NCBI RefSeq assembly: GCF_907165205.1
Contig: NC_058193.1
Location: 14,707,521 to 14,771,520, forward strand
DNA: 64,000 nt
Source: Coccinella septempunctata
Taxonomy: Eukaryota; Arthropoda; Insecta; Coleoptera; Coccinellidae
Direction of reading: 5' to 3'
Shown one piece after another: positions 20,724 through 29,621 of the stretch; positions within the stretch are counted from its first letter, which is position 1, and each line of letters starts with the position of its first letter. The translations under genes and the position numbers were made by a program. Below the pieces are notes generated by a model. That model had not been told where the DNA came from and searched no databases. It was given only the letters and a program-made list of their open reading frames with translations.

Positions 20724-21972
20724 ATGAGCAAATTCGAAAGTCTAAAAATTTTATATGACGACTTTTCCAAATTTCATACCAATTTAGGAAAAGATAATAA
20801 AGATAGGAGAGAAGATTCTAGAATAACTGAGAGATATTTAGGTAGGTTAGAGGATTTAAAAACAAGATTTGAGGAAATTCGTAAAGAAATCAATGAAAAA
20901 TATTTAGAACCAGAGGCTAAAGAAAAATTTCAGCGATTGATTGTTAAAATAGAACGACTTCAAACTGATATATTTGTTACTTTAGAGAATAGATTGAAAT
21001 TGTCTAACTTGGTACATCATTCCAACGGCTCTAGTAGCAATAATTCAAGTCAAATTACAGGTATTGCAACAGAAATATCAACAATGAGTGAGACTTTTGA
21101 TTTGAAAACTGCAACTAGTTTAATTCCATGCATGGATGGTTCGGAAAATGGCACTCGCCGATTGATAGACGCAATTGAATTGTACGAATCTCTATTAAAC
21201 GATACAGGTAAGCAATTCCTCATAAGGTTTGTTCTAAAAACTAAACTAACAGAAGCAGCCAAAATTCGATTAAATCCTGATTATCAGAGTGTTCAAGAAC
21301 TTCTAAACGATATTTCTAAACATTTATTATCAAAAAAAATCTGCATCAGCACTTTCTGCATCATTACACTCGGCACGACAGAAACAAAAATCCATAAATG
21401 AATTCGGTCAAGAAATTGAACAAATGATGTTGAATCTTACAATATCACAAGCTGACGGTGATAAAAATGCTCTGAAATGTCTTCCCCAAATTAATGAGAA
21501 ATTAGCAATAACGGCTTTCGCAAACGGATTACGAGATCCGAATCTAAGAACCATTATTAAAGCACGTAACTATTCCTCGTTAAAAGATGCTTTTAGCGGA
21601 GCTAAAGACGAAGAGATTTCTAATAGAGCCGGTGCTTCTGAACAAATATTTCGATATTCAACTAGAAACAAACGCAGTACTAGAAACTTTCGCGGTTCAA
21701 GGCAATTCAATCAACGTGGAAATTATCCCCCTCGAGCAATTGATAATAATTCATCTAATAACAGAAACAACCCAACCAATTCTTATCACCAAAACTCTCG
21801 CGGTAGATTCAATAGAGGTCGTGGTTCTAATAGAGGATCTAGATACTTCAGAAATAATTATAATCAAAGGTCTTTTTTCCTAGAAACTCAAGGACATTCA
21901 GAAACGCCGAACGCATCAACCGCAACCCAAGAAAATAACGATTTGTTTTTTCGTGAATACAGACAAAATTAA
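20724..21972 (+). CDS. gag: Gypsy gag, interrupted by one extra A
   Basis: The N-terminal part (20724-21331) is helical and charged (coiled-coil-like around residues 20-85). After an A8 run at 21332-21339 the coding continues in the +1 frame to 21972, with INEKLAITAFANGLRDPNLR in the capsid-like region. One A fewer would give a single frame of about 415 residues. The C-terminal region has no CCHC zinc knuckle. Instead it is Arg/Gly/Asn rich (RGSRQFNQRGNYPP; GRFNRGRGSNRGSRYF), probably the nucleic-acid-binding part. It overlaps pol by 20 nt. Confidence 0.8.
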
Positions 21973-24900
21973 TGAAAAACATGTAACTATTTTGAGTATG
22001 AATGGTTTGAATTACGTATGTATGAGAAATGGAGCGAATGTTTTGAAATTCTTATTAGACACAGGTGCGACTGCTAGTGTGATTTTTGAGTCAAGCTTGG
22101 ATGGTAATTTCAGAGTAGATGGAAGAGAGAAAATTAAAGTACAAGGTGTCGCAGGATACGTATTTTCCTTGGGTAACGTTGGTGTCAATCTTGAAATAAA
22201 TGGCATAAATCTATTTCATGAATTTATCGTAATGAAGCATTTCATGGAAAATGTAGATGGAGTGTTGGGATCAGATTTTTTCACAAAATTTTCAGCTGCA
22301 ATTGATTATGAAGATTTCAAAATGAGTTTAAATATTCGCGGTGAAAGAATCTGTTTGCAACTTGAATCCGATTATGATGTAACTACTACAATTCCAGCTA
22401 GATGTGAAATAATAAAATATTTAAAATGCGATATTGCCGAAGATTGTGTTGTTATACCAGACCAAATCTGCGAAGGAGTTTTTATAGCCGGTTGCATTAG
22501 CAGACCAGTAGAAAATCATATTCCAATCAGGTTTTTAAATACGAACGAAAAAGAAATAAAAATAAGAAATTTCAAGCCATACGTCGAACCTCTGAATTTT
22601 TATTCGATTTGTGAATTCGATGAAAAACATATGACAGTAGATCGTATTGAGGAATTACTCCATTCAATAAATGTATCTAATCTGAATAAAGAAGAGAAAA
22701 CATCAATTCATAAAATTTGTGCGAAATACGCAGATATATTTCACCTCAAAAATGATAGTCTGACGGTCACGAATGTTTGTAAACAAAAGATTAAATTGCA
22801 GCCAGGAGCATCACCTGCCTACATTAAACCGTATCGGTTACCGCACGCTCAGAAGACGGAAATAAATAAACAAATAGAAAAATTATTATCAGACAATATC
22901 ATTGAACCCTCAAATTCGCAATGGTCGGCTCCATTACTAATTGTGCCAAAGAAAACTGGGCCTGACGGAAATAAAAAATGGAGAATTGTTATCGACTACC
23001 GACAATTGAATAAACGGATCGAAGATGATAAGTTCCCCTTGCCATGTATAGAAGAAATTTTGGATTCACTATCAGGAGCGACTTATTTCACACATTTGGA
23101 TCTGTACCAAGGCTATTATCAACTAGAATTAGATCATACTTCTAGACCTTATACTTCTTTTACCTCGGATCGGGGTCAATTTCAGATGACCAGAGCACCG
23201 ATGGGTCTAAAAACTAGCCCAAGTTCTTTTTCAAGAGCTATGACTATAGCCATGTCAGGACTTAATTATGATATCTGTTTCATTTACCTAGATGATTTGA
23301 TAGTATTTGGCAATAGTTTGGAAGATCATAATCAAAATTTGATAAAAGTATTCCAAAGACTTCGAGAAGTAAATTTGAAATTAAATCCCATCAAATGTGA
23401 ATTTTTGAAAAAAGAAATTTTATATTTAGGCCACGTTATTACTTCAAAAGGAATTTCTCCAGATCCTGAAAAAATACGAGCTATGCAAAATTTTCCCCTC
23501 CCGAAAGATGGTAAGGAAGTTAAAAGGTTTGTTGCATCTGCGAATTACTATCGGAAATTCATTCCAAATTTTGCTACAATTGCTTCGCCATTAAATTTCT
23601 TAACGCGAAAAGGGGTTGTTTTTCAATGGACAGCCGCATGTCAAAATTCATTCGAAACATTGAAACAATGCCTTATATCACCTCCAATTTTACAATTTCC
23701 AGATTTTTCAGAAAACAAACAATTCATTTTAAAATGTGATGCTTCAGGAGTGGCTTTGGGGGCAATTTTGTGTAATGACAATGACAGACCGGTTTCTTAT
23801 GCAAGCAGATCATTAAATCCAGCTGAGAAAAATTATAGCACAATAGAAAAAGAGTTATTAGCTATTGTGTGGGCAGTCAAAAAATTTAGGCCTTACCTTT
23901 ACGGCAGAAAATTTAAAATTTTCACAGATCACCGCCCTCTCATTTACTTATTTGGTATGAAAAACCCATCTAGTCGATTAACAAAATTCCGGTTAATATT
24001 AGAGGAATACGACTTTACGGTCGAGTATATCAAAGGAAAAAATAATATTTTGGCAGATTCATTATCAAGAATAACATTAGACTCGCAGAATTTAAAAGAC
24101 TTAGCAAACAATGACAAAGTGCTCGTTATGACGAGAGCAAAATTAAAAGCTACTGACAGTTCAAAGAATAACGTTGAAGACAATTCTAGTAAACTAGCTC
24201 ACGATTACAGGCCTGATCACCCTGGAATTGTGGAGTTATTGAAAAAACCACTAGAATCCCTAGAATTAATACCGATTGGAGACAAATCCTTCATCAATAA
24301 GTACAATAAAAGTCGCGACAATAATAAATATTTCAAACTAAATGACTTTGTATACGACATTGAGAAACAAAAATTATTCATGAAACAAGATTCTGGATCA
24401 ACGCTGATTGCCTTAGGGACTTCGTTGACAGACTTGAAATTCATTTTAAATAAATATGGAATAGCAGAGATATTCATTACGAAAAACGAAGGTACCGAAA
24501 ATTTAATAAAAGAGTTAGCTAACGCAAGGAAGGAAATTGAAGACAACAATTTGAAAATTTGTATTATTAAGGACGTCCAGAAAATTGAAGATAATGACAG
24601 TAAACAATTTATACTAAATGACTTTCATATTCTTCCCACTGGAGGACATGCTGGGATCAATAGAATGTTCAACAATATCAGACGATATTATTTTTGGCCA
24701 GGCATAAAAAAAGACATAGTCAACTATGTCAAACGATGTCATTCTTGTCAAAAATATAAGCATTCAGTTATAACGAAGCAACCGCTTCAAATCACAACAA
24801 CTGCAAGTTCAGCTTTTCAAAAGGTATTTCTAGATCTCGTGGGTCCACTTACAACCGATATATCTGAAAATAAATATATTCTTACTACTCAGTGTGAATT

Positions 24901-25627
24901 AACAAAATTTGTAGGGTGTTATGCTTTACCAAGCAAAGAAACTAAATGTGTTGCTAAGGCATTTGTTGAAAATTTTATACTACAGTATGGTATCCCAGAG
25001 GTCATTGCCACTGACCAGGGAACTGAGTTCATTTCCGGTATTTTCAAAAACATATGTGAACTACTCAAAGTCAAGCATATCAATTCGACAGCATATCATC
25101 ATGAATCACTAGGCTCTATTGAAAATACTCATAAACACTTAGGTGCGTACTTGCGAATGCATTGTCAAAACCATCCAGATTCTTGGAGCTCTTGGATTCA
25201 ATTTTGGTGTTTCGCTTATAATAATACTGTTCACACTCATACAAAATACACCCCCTTCGAACTAGTATTTGGAAAAAGTTGCAAACTACCCTCCAATCTT
25301 TTGAACAGAGTGGATCCAATATATACATTTGAAAATTACCCACTTGAATTGAAATATAGATTGCAAAGAGCATGGAATGATGCGTCAAATAATTTGTTAA
25401 CCTCAAAAATTAAGAGAAAAGAAAAACTAGATCCATCTAGAAAGGAAATTAGTTTTAAAATAGGCGATAGTGTATTAATAAGAAATGATGCAGCGGGCAA
25501 CAAGAATGATGAACTTTTTAAAGGACCATTCGCTGTGTTAGAAGATAAGGGCCCTAATGTAGTTATTAAAATAGGTAATAAGACTAGTGAAATTCATAAA
25601 AATAGGGTTAAGTTGTTTATTCAATAA
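21953..25627 (+). CDS. pol: Gypsy pol polyprotein, intact
   Basis: This is an open frame of about 1,224 codons with protease (LLDTGATASVIF), reverse transcriptase (WRIVIDYRQLN, FTHLDLYQGYYQ, FIYLDDLIVFG), and RNase H (LKCDASGVALGAIL, TIEKELLAIVWA, TDHRPL). The integrase follows with its HHCC zinc site (HAGINRMF... CHSCQKYK) and DDE residues in FLDLVGPL, ATDQGTEF and the Glu of GSIENTH. It lacks an ATG at its start and lies +1 relative to gag (overlap 21953-21972, near a T6 run followed by CGT). Translation therefore probably depends on frameshifting. No chromodomain is visible at the C-terminus. Confidence 0.95.
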   Translation: MNTDKINEKHVTILSMNGLNYVCMRNGANVLKFLLDTGATASVIFESSLDGNFRVDGREKIKVQGVAGYVFSLGNVGVNLEINGINLFHEFIVMKHFMENVDGVLGSDFFTKFSAAIDYEDFKMSLNIRGERICLQLESDYDVTTTIPARCEIIKYLKCDIAEDCVVIPDQICEGVFIAGCISRPVENHIPIRFLNTNEKEIKIRNFKPYVEPLNFYSICEFDEKHMTVDRIEELLHSINVSNLNKEEKTSIHKICAKYADIFHLKNDSLTVTNVCKQKIKLQPGASPAYIKPYRLPHAQKTEINKQIEKLLSDNIIEPSNSQWSAPLLIVPKKTGPDGNKKWRIVIDYRQLNKRIEDDKFPLPCIEEILDSLSGATYFTHLDLYQGYYQLELDHTSRPYTSFTSDRGQFQMTRAPMGLKTSPSSFSRAMTIAMSGLNYDICFIYLDDLIVFGNSLEDHNQNLIKVFQRLREVNLKLNPIKCEFLKKEILYLGHVITSKGISPDPEKIRAMQNFPLPKDGKEVKRFVASANYYRKFIPNFATIASPLNFLTRKGVVFQWTAACQNSFETLKQCLISPPILQFPDFSENKQFILKCDASGVALGAILCNDNDRPVSYASRSLNPAEKNYSTIEKELLAIVWAVKKFRPYLYGRKFKIFTDHRPLIYLFGMKNPSSRLTKFRLILEEYDFTVEYIKGKNNILADSLSRITLDSQNLKDLANNDKVLVMTRAKLKATDSSKNNVEDNSSKLAHDYRPDHPGIVELLKKPLESLELIPIGDKSFINKYNKSRDNNKYFKLNDFVYDIEKQKLFMKQDSGSTLIALGTSLTDLKFILNKYGIAEIFITKNEGTENLIKELANARKEIEDNNLKICIIKDVQKIEDNDSKQFILNDFHILPTGGHAGINRMFNNIRRYYFWPGIKKDIVNYVKRCHSCQKYKHSVITKQPLQITTTASSAFQKVFLDLVGPLTTDISENKYILTTQCELTKFVGCYALPSKETKCVAKAFVENFILQYGIPEVIATDQGTEFISGIFKNICELLKVKHINSTAYHHESLGSIENTHKHLGAYLRMHCQNHPDSWSSWIQFWCFAYNNTVHTHTKYTPFELVFGKSCKLPSNLLNRVDPIYTFENYPLELKYRLQRAWNDASNNLLTSKIKRKEKLDPSRKEISFKIGDSVLIRNDAAGNKNDELFKGPFAVLEDKGPNVVIKIGNKTSEIHKNRVKLFIQ

Positions 25628-25795
25628 AATATGTAATGAAAAAAAAAAATATCGATATAATTATATGTTTTATTTAGTGAGTTAAGTGTGTTAAGGTTAA
25701 CCAATTGTGTCAATATTGTTTTTTGAATTTTCATGATCATTACTATCAAAAAAAAAAACTTGTACTAGGGTAAAAAAATTTTTTTTTAATTAACC

Positions 25796-25803
25796 GGGGG
25801 AGG
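25796..25803 (+). promoter_or_regulatory. Polypurine tract
   Basis: GGGGGAGG directly precedes the 3' LTR, the expected plus-strand priming site. No open reading frame lies between the pol stop and this tract. Confidence 0.85.
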
Positions 25804-26155
25804 TGTAATGGACTCATAATCATAGTTATTGTTCAAACGAAAATATTGAAATTCCTTAGAGTCCGATCCCCTTTTCACAGTAAGCATTATTCGAAATAGG
25901 ATAACCAATTATTTCACCTAGTTTGTTAATAAATTTAGCCATTGTCTTCCGTGTATCCACATTCTGATGATACAACAAATTGTCAATAAGTAGGTCGAAA
26001 GCATAGGTGAATGATTTTACTTGAAGAACAATGAATCGAGAAATAGACGTAGTACAAGTTACACTGCTCGTTTTATTTTCCTAAGATGGTTCTCCATCTA
26101 TGCCCAATAAGAGCAAATTAAGTTCGTAAAGAAATCAACAACACAGTTTATTACA
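25804..26155 (+). repeat. 3' LTR of the Gypsy element
   Basis: This is 352 bp, TG...CA, with no difference from the 5' LTR seen by eye. It is followed by the second TGTT and then by Helitron helicase coding (SRNGKPSALFILAPGKK). Confidence 0.95.
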
Positions 26156-26250
26156 TGTTCAAGAAACGGCAAACCTTCTGCTCTATTTATTCTCGCACCT
26201 GGGAAAAAACTAAGAAAGTCGTTCATAACAAGGTACTTCAATGAAGGAAT
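26156..26250 (+). pseudogene. Helitron helicase, C-terminal end
   Basis: The frame resumes at SRNGKPSALFILAPGK and, after a one-base shift, ends KTKKVVHNKVLQ at a TGA. This corresponds to the last residues of Helitron helicases. The 3' untranslated part leads into the terminal hairpin. Confidence 0.85.
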
Positions 26251-26425
26251 TGAATTCAAAAAAAAAAAATTATAATAGGTACAACAATTCGGTACCTACC
26301 TCTTAAATAAAGAGAATTCTTTTAATGTAAATATCAAAGTGCATACCTATTTTAATTCACCTTATTAGGCGAATTTAAAGTTCCTGCTTAAAAAAATACC
26401 AATGAGTAACTTTATGTATATCTAA

Positions 26426-26454
26426 GGCGAAACAAAGTTCGCCGGGTCGGCTAG
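26426..26454 (+). other. Helitron 3' terminus: hairpin plus CTAG
   Basis: The stem GGCGAA (26426-26431) pairs with TTCGCC (26438-26443). Seven bases (GGGTCGG) and CTAG follow at 26451-26454, with T as the next base. This is the known Helitron 3' structure (hairpin about 10 nt from CTRR, insertion before T). Confidence 0.9.
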
Positions 26455-26710
26455 TTAGATATAATATTCTCATATTGAATCTATGCTATTGGGTTTCGCA
26501 GTCATAGATTCAATATAGGATATATCAGTTGCTATACACACTATACACATATAATATTCTCATTTATTTTCGCTGTTTTTCTAATATGTTATGCGTATTA
26601 GTATTATTTTGCTATCAAGTACTGGTGGCCTTTTTTTTAATCAACATTGTGAAGTCGCATTTTCACAGTGGTAATTCCCAACAACTTCCCTGTGCCTGAA
26701 GCTGGTTGAT
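26455..26710. other. Intergenic with an inverted repeat inside a direct repeat
   Basis: A 14-bp inverted repeat (ATATTGAATCTATG with complement) surrounds a 17-base loop at about 26474-26518. The direct repeat ATAATATTCTCAT occurs on both sides (about 26462 and 26551). No gene is seen. Confidence 0.4.
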
Positions 26711-27807
26711 CGGGATTTACTCGAGCGTCGTGGAGACCTAGTGGATTTTGAAGATTAGATGGTAGAAAGAAAAAAAGGTTCTACGATGTATGCACTTTTA
26801 GCGGTGGGGAACGCGTCTGCAGAGTCTCAAAGATGTAAAAAAAAAACGTCAGGTGTACGTACTCGAGCGTGTCAGATTAAGATACTGTTTATGCTCTACG
26901 TGTCTCTGATAATGAATTCATGCTTATCTGACAGTTTGCGCGGTGAAACTGGCCGTACGGAAGAGTTGAAAATGGACTGACAATTTGGACGTGACGCAAG
27001 GTCACAGCGGTCCTTTGAAAATGTAAAAAAAAATCGTTACTTGTACATACTCAAGCCTGTCAGATTTTCATACAGATGGTTAATCTGGGTGTTGTAGACG
27101 TGTTGACCCATTAATCTGACACTAATGAAGGGGGGTTTTCTCAATCTGACACTTTGAAGATGATAAAAATCCCTTTTTTTCGAATATTTCCCTCCCTGTA
27201 CGTCTAATCGTTTTTGTATTCATCATGAAAGTTGTAGATAATAAAATTCTACAAAACTTTTGTCTGAAGCAATTTTACATACTCTTAGCCGTTCTCGAGT
27301 TAGAGGAAGAGAAGCTTAGCCACACATGCGAAAGGGCAAGGTCAATGTAGAATCCCAGTCTAATCTACAATTGTCAAAATGACAAGGTATTTCTATGATG
27401 ACAATTTCGAAATGAGTCACGAAAATTTTAGTGTTATGACTGAACCTTAGAATGTACTATTTTCCGACGAGTGACTTTTCGCTTCAGCATGTATCGCTAA
27501 ACACCTCGCATTAATCGCCATTGTAATGAATCCGAATTTTCTGAGAAAATTGGAATTAATTTTAGTGCATTCCTTTCACATTTCCGCCTTCAAAAATATT
27601 TAATTCTCAACTCTTCAATGCATTCATTCCGATAAGCAGAGTAAATGTAAAAAACCGTTTATCTATGTAACGTTGTTTTTCTTGCATACCGTTGAAGATT
27701 TCGACGTTTTTATGATGTTGATATGCGATATAAACCGGAGCTGACGACGTTTTTTACTCTTGTCGCATTCTGGAATTTTCAGATTTTTAACGTGTGGGGG
27801 ATTTGCC

Positions 27808-27815
27808 TATAAAAG
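27808..27815 (+). promoter_or_regulatory. Candidate TATA box of an LTR-like core promoter
   Basis: TATAAAAG is followed about 20 bases on by a GC-rich hairpin (CCCCGCGGCGGG) and a pyrimidine-rich stretch (CCTTCTTTCTCTTCG) resembling an initiator. The surrounding TGTGGGGG start suggests an LTR or 5' leader, but no matching second copy or TSD is present. Direction + is inferred. Confidence 0.4.
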
Positions 27816-28156
27816 CAGATTTTCCCCCGCGGCGGGTCCTTCTTTCTCTTCGATTCTTCATGGTGAATAACCTTTGATTACCTGTGTTTGCGACGAGCCG
27901 TTCAACAAATTTTTAGTTCGAGACGTTTTATTAGAGTATATTTTGTTTTGCGAGATTTAGTGCTTTTGAAATAAATTTTTATTTTCGTTTTCCGCGAGTG
28001 CTTTGAAGTAAAGGAGGTAGGTCCTCGTCTATATCGTTCAGTTTCTTTATTGGATTTATACCGGTTATTTCTTTGACATTGCTGTACTATATCGCTTTCT
28101 GTTTAGCTATCTTTCACCGTACTTTACACTGTTTCGCGAGTCTGACTTTTCCTTCG

Positions 28157-28410
28157 CTATCAGTCATGGAGCGTAAGCCCTTGGGGTAGTGAAGAGGAAG
28201 TCCCGTCAACCCCCTGTTCGCGTTCCCGCGTCATAAGTGTTGAAATAGAAATCTCTTCTTTTCTATCAGTCATGGAGCATAAGCCCTTGGGGTAGAGAAT
28301 AAGAGATACCGCTCGTCGTCAGTGAAATCCCGTAGTTGCGCTCAAAATAGATCTTTTCTTCGCTATCAGTCATGGAGCGTAAGCCATGGGGTAGTGAATA
28401 AAAGTCTCGA
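28157..28410 (+). repeat. Three copies of a conserved motif at 100-106 bp spacing
   Basis: CTATCAGTCATGGAGCGTAA with the following GCCCTTGGGGTAG recurs at 28157, 28263 and 28363, while the spacers between copies are not conserved. The motif holds one or two base changes per copy. Conservation of the motif but not the spacer suggests a repeated binding site or structured leader element. Confidence 0.7.
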
Positions 28411-29427
28411 GTAGATCCGCCCTGGTTGTTGTTTCTTTTATTTTTGGAGAAATATAATTAATTACATCCCGAAACCCTATAGCAACTTGTAGCAAGACAT
28501 TTCACTTCGCGAGGTCATCTTTAGTATCCATTTCGTCAGTTCTGGTTGGCGCATTTTATTATATAACAACCTTTGATTTTTCACTGTACCCGATAAAAAC
28601 TTTATAAAGTGCTCGTGATCGGATCGAATTTTCAGAATGTATGTTTGCTGATCGATTCGCTCATATTTCATACCTACACATATTTCCGTTGTTTATATGA
28701 TCATTTTCCGATGATGAATAAACTGGTACATAATTTAATTTTGACTACTTCGTTATCGCTACCACCCTAGATAACAGCGAACTCTGTCTCCGACTAACAG
28801 CTACTCTGGTAGGTTTGCTATTCTTCCTAGTGAAAAGAATAGCTGGCGCTCGAGATAAGTATCTCCGAGGAAACCACGTTACACCATATATCTCAAAAAC
28901 GTTTGAACGTAGAAAAAATTGCTCGAGACAAAATTTGTAGAAAATGTTATGCTCTACAATTTTTATAATGAATGCGAAAAAGATTTGAAGCCCAGGGAAG
29001 AAGAAAATTCAAAAAAACTAATTTTTGTGATATTTATGGCCAATTTTTATTGTTTCGGCTTGCTAAAACTGTCAGATTATAGTTTTTCCGTTATTCTTGA
29101 ATCATTAGCTTCAAAATAAGAAAAAACGCCACCGCGCTCGAGAATGTACAGGTGACGTTTTTTTTTTGCAACTTTGGCGGCATCCCACACATTTTCGACA
29201 CGATTAAATTGTCAGATTGAGAGAATATATACTTTTTAACATGTAATTAACCACATATATCTTAATCTGACACGCTCGAGTATAAACAATGATCGTTTTT
29301 TTTCACTATTCTGACAGGCTGTCCTAGACAATTCCCCCTATATACAGGTCTAATTTTTGGTAGAGGTACTCTACAGGGTCCAAGGTATGTCACCTCATAT
29401 TAATCTGACACGCTCGAGTAAATCCCG

Positions 29428-29561
29428 AATTTCCCTCTTCGGCTCACCAACTATTGGATGGGTTCAGTTCCTTGATGAGTGGGTGATCGCCATGGAAATG
29501 AATTTGTGCCCTAAACTCCTGACATAACTACAGAATTGGAAATCAAGTAAAGAAGAAATAA
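29428..29561. other. Downstream of IMP4; no gene
   Basis: This is the short region between the long-TIR element and the polyadenylation signal of IMP4. Nothing is recognised. Confidence 0.4.
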
Positions 29562-29567
29562 TTTATT
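29562..29567 (-). terminator. Polyadenylation signal of IMP4
   Basis: AATAAA on the minus strand (TTTATT on +) lies about 55 bases past the IMP4 stop codon, the expected distance. No better match lies nearer. Confidence 0.7.
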
Positions 29568-29621
29568 TTCTAATAGTATAAAACACAGTAGAATTTATAT
29601 ATATATATTTGAGTCCTTTCC

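Larger units (their letters stand above)
19918..26155 (+). mobile_element. Young Gypsy-type LTR retrotransposon with 4-bp TSD (TGTT)
   Basis: Two 352-bp LTRs, in which I see no difference, flank a 5.5 kb interior with a small ORF, gag and pol. TGTT is duplicated at 19914-19917 and 26156-26159. Excising the element rejoins the Helitron helicase motif LYVTC-SRNGKP exactly. There is no env-like third ORF after pol. The intact pol and lack of LTR divergence indicate a recent insertion. Only a one-base length difference in an A-run interrupts gag. Confidence 0.95.
8314..26454 (+). mobile_element. Autonomous-type Helitron, shattered by five insertions
   Basis: Successive + strand pieces follow the order of one RepHel protein. 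They are: N-terminal basic segment (8314), conserved upstream block (8560-9134), YPL block (12300), Rep domain (12536-13277, 15536-15960), PIF1-like helicase (16200-18270, 19709-19917) and final helicase motif (26156 on). A canonical 3' end follows: a GGCGAA/TTCGCC stem at 26426-26443, seven bases, then CTAG followed by T. Insertions interrupt at 9135-12125, about 13278-15535, about 17075-17995, 18280-19702 and 19918-26155. Many in-frame stops show that decay of the Helitron preceded at least some of the insertions. Confidence 0.9.
26711..29427. mobile_element. 2.7 kb element with about 0.6 kb diverged TIRs
   Basis: The ends are CGGGATTTACTCGAGCGT at 26711 and its complement at 29410-29427. 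Inverted similarity continues in diverged form for roughly 600 bp. It includes repeated TCGAGCGTGTCAGATTAA strings near 26862, 29270 and 29400, and paired segments near 27190-27300 and 28890-29010. No target duplication was found and no transposase is coded. The middle (27780-28440) has a TATA box and three copies of a motif. Confidence 0.65.

Noticed and set aside
21332..21339. A8 run in gag as a programmed -1 frameshift site
   Set aside because: The downstream gag frame is +1, not -1, relative to upstream; a one-base indel or slippage fits better.
25628..25803. Env gene after pol in the young Gypsy element
   Set aside because: Only about 170 bp separate the pol stop from the 3' LTR, with no open frame.
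27792..28884. Solo LTR from TGTGGGGG to GTTACA
   Set aside because: No target duplication and no second copy; the ends may be chance.
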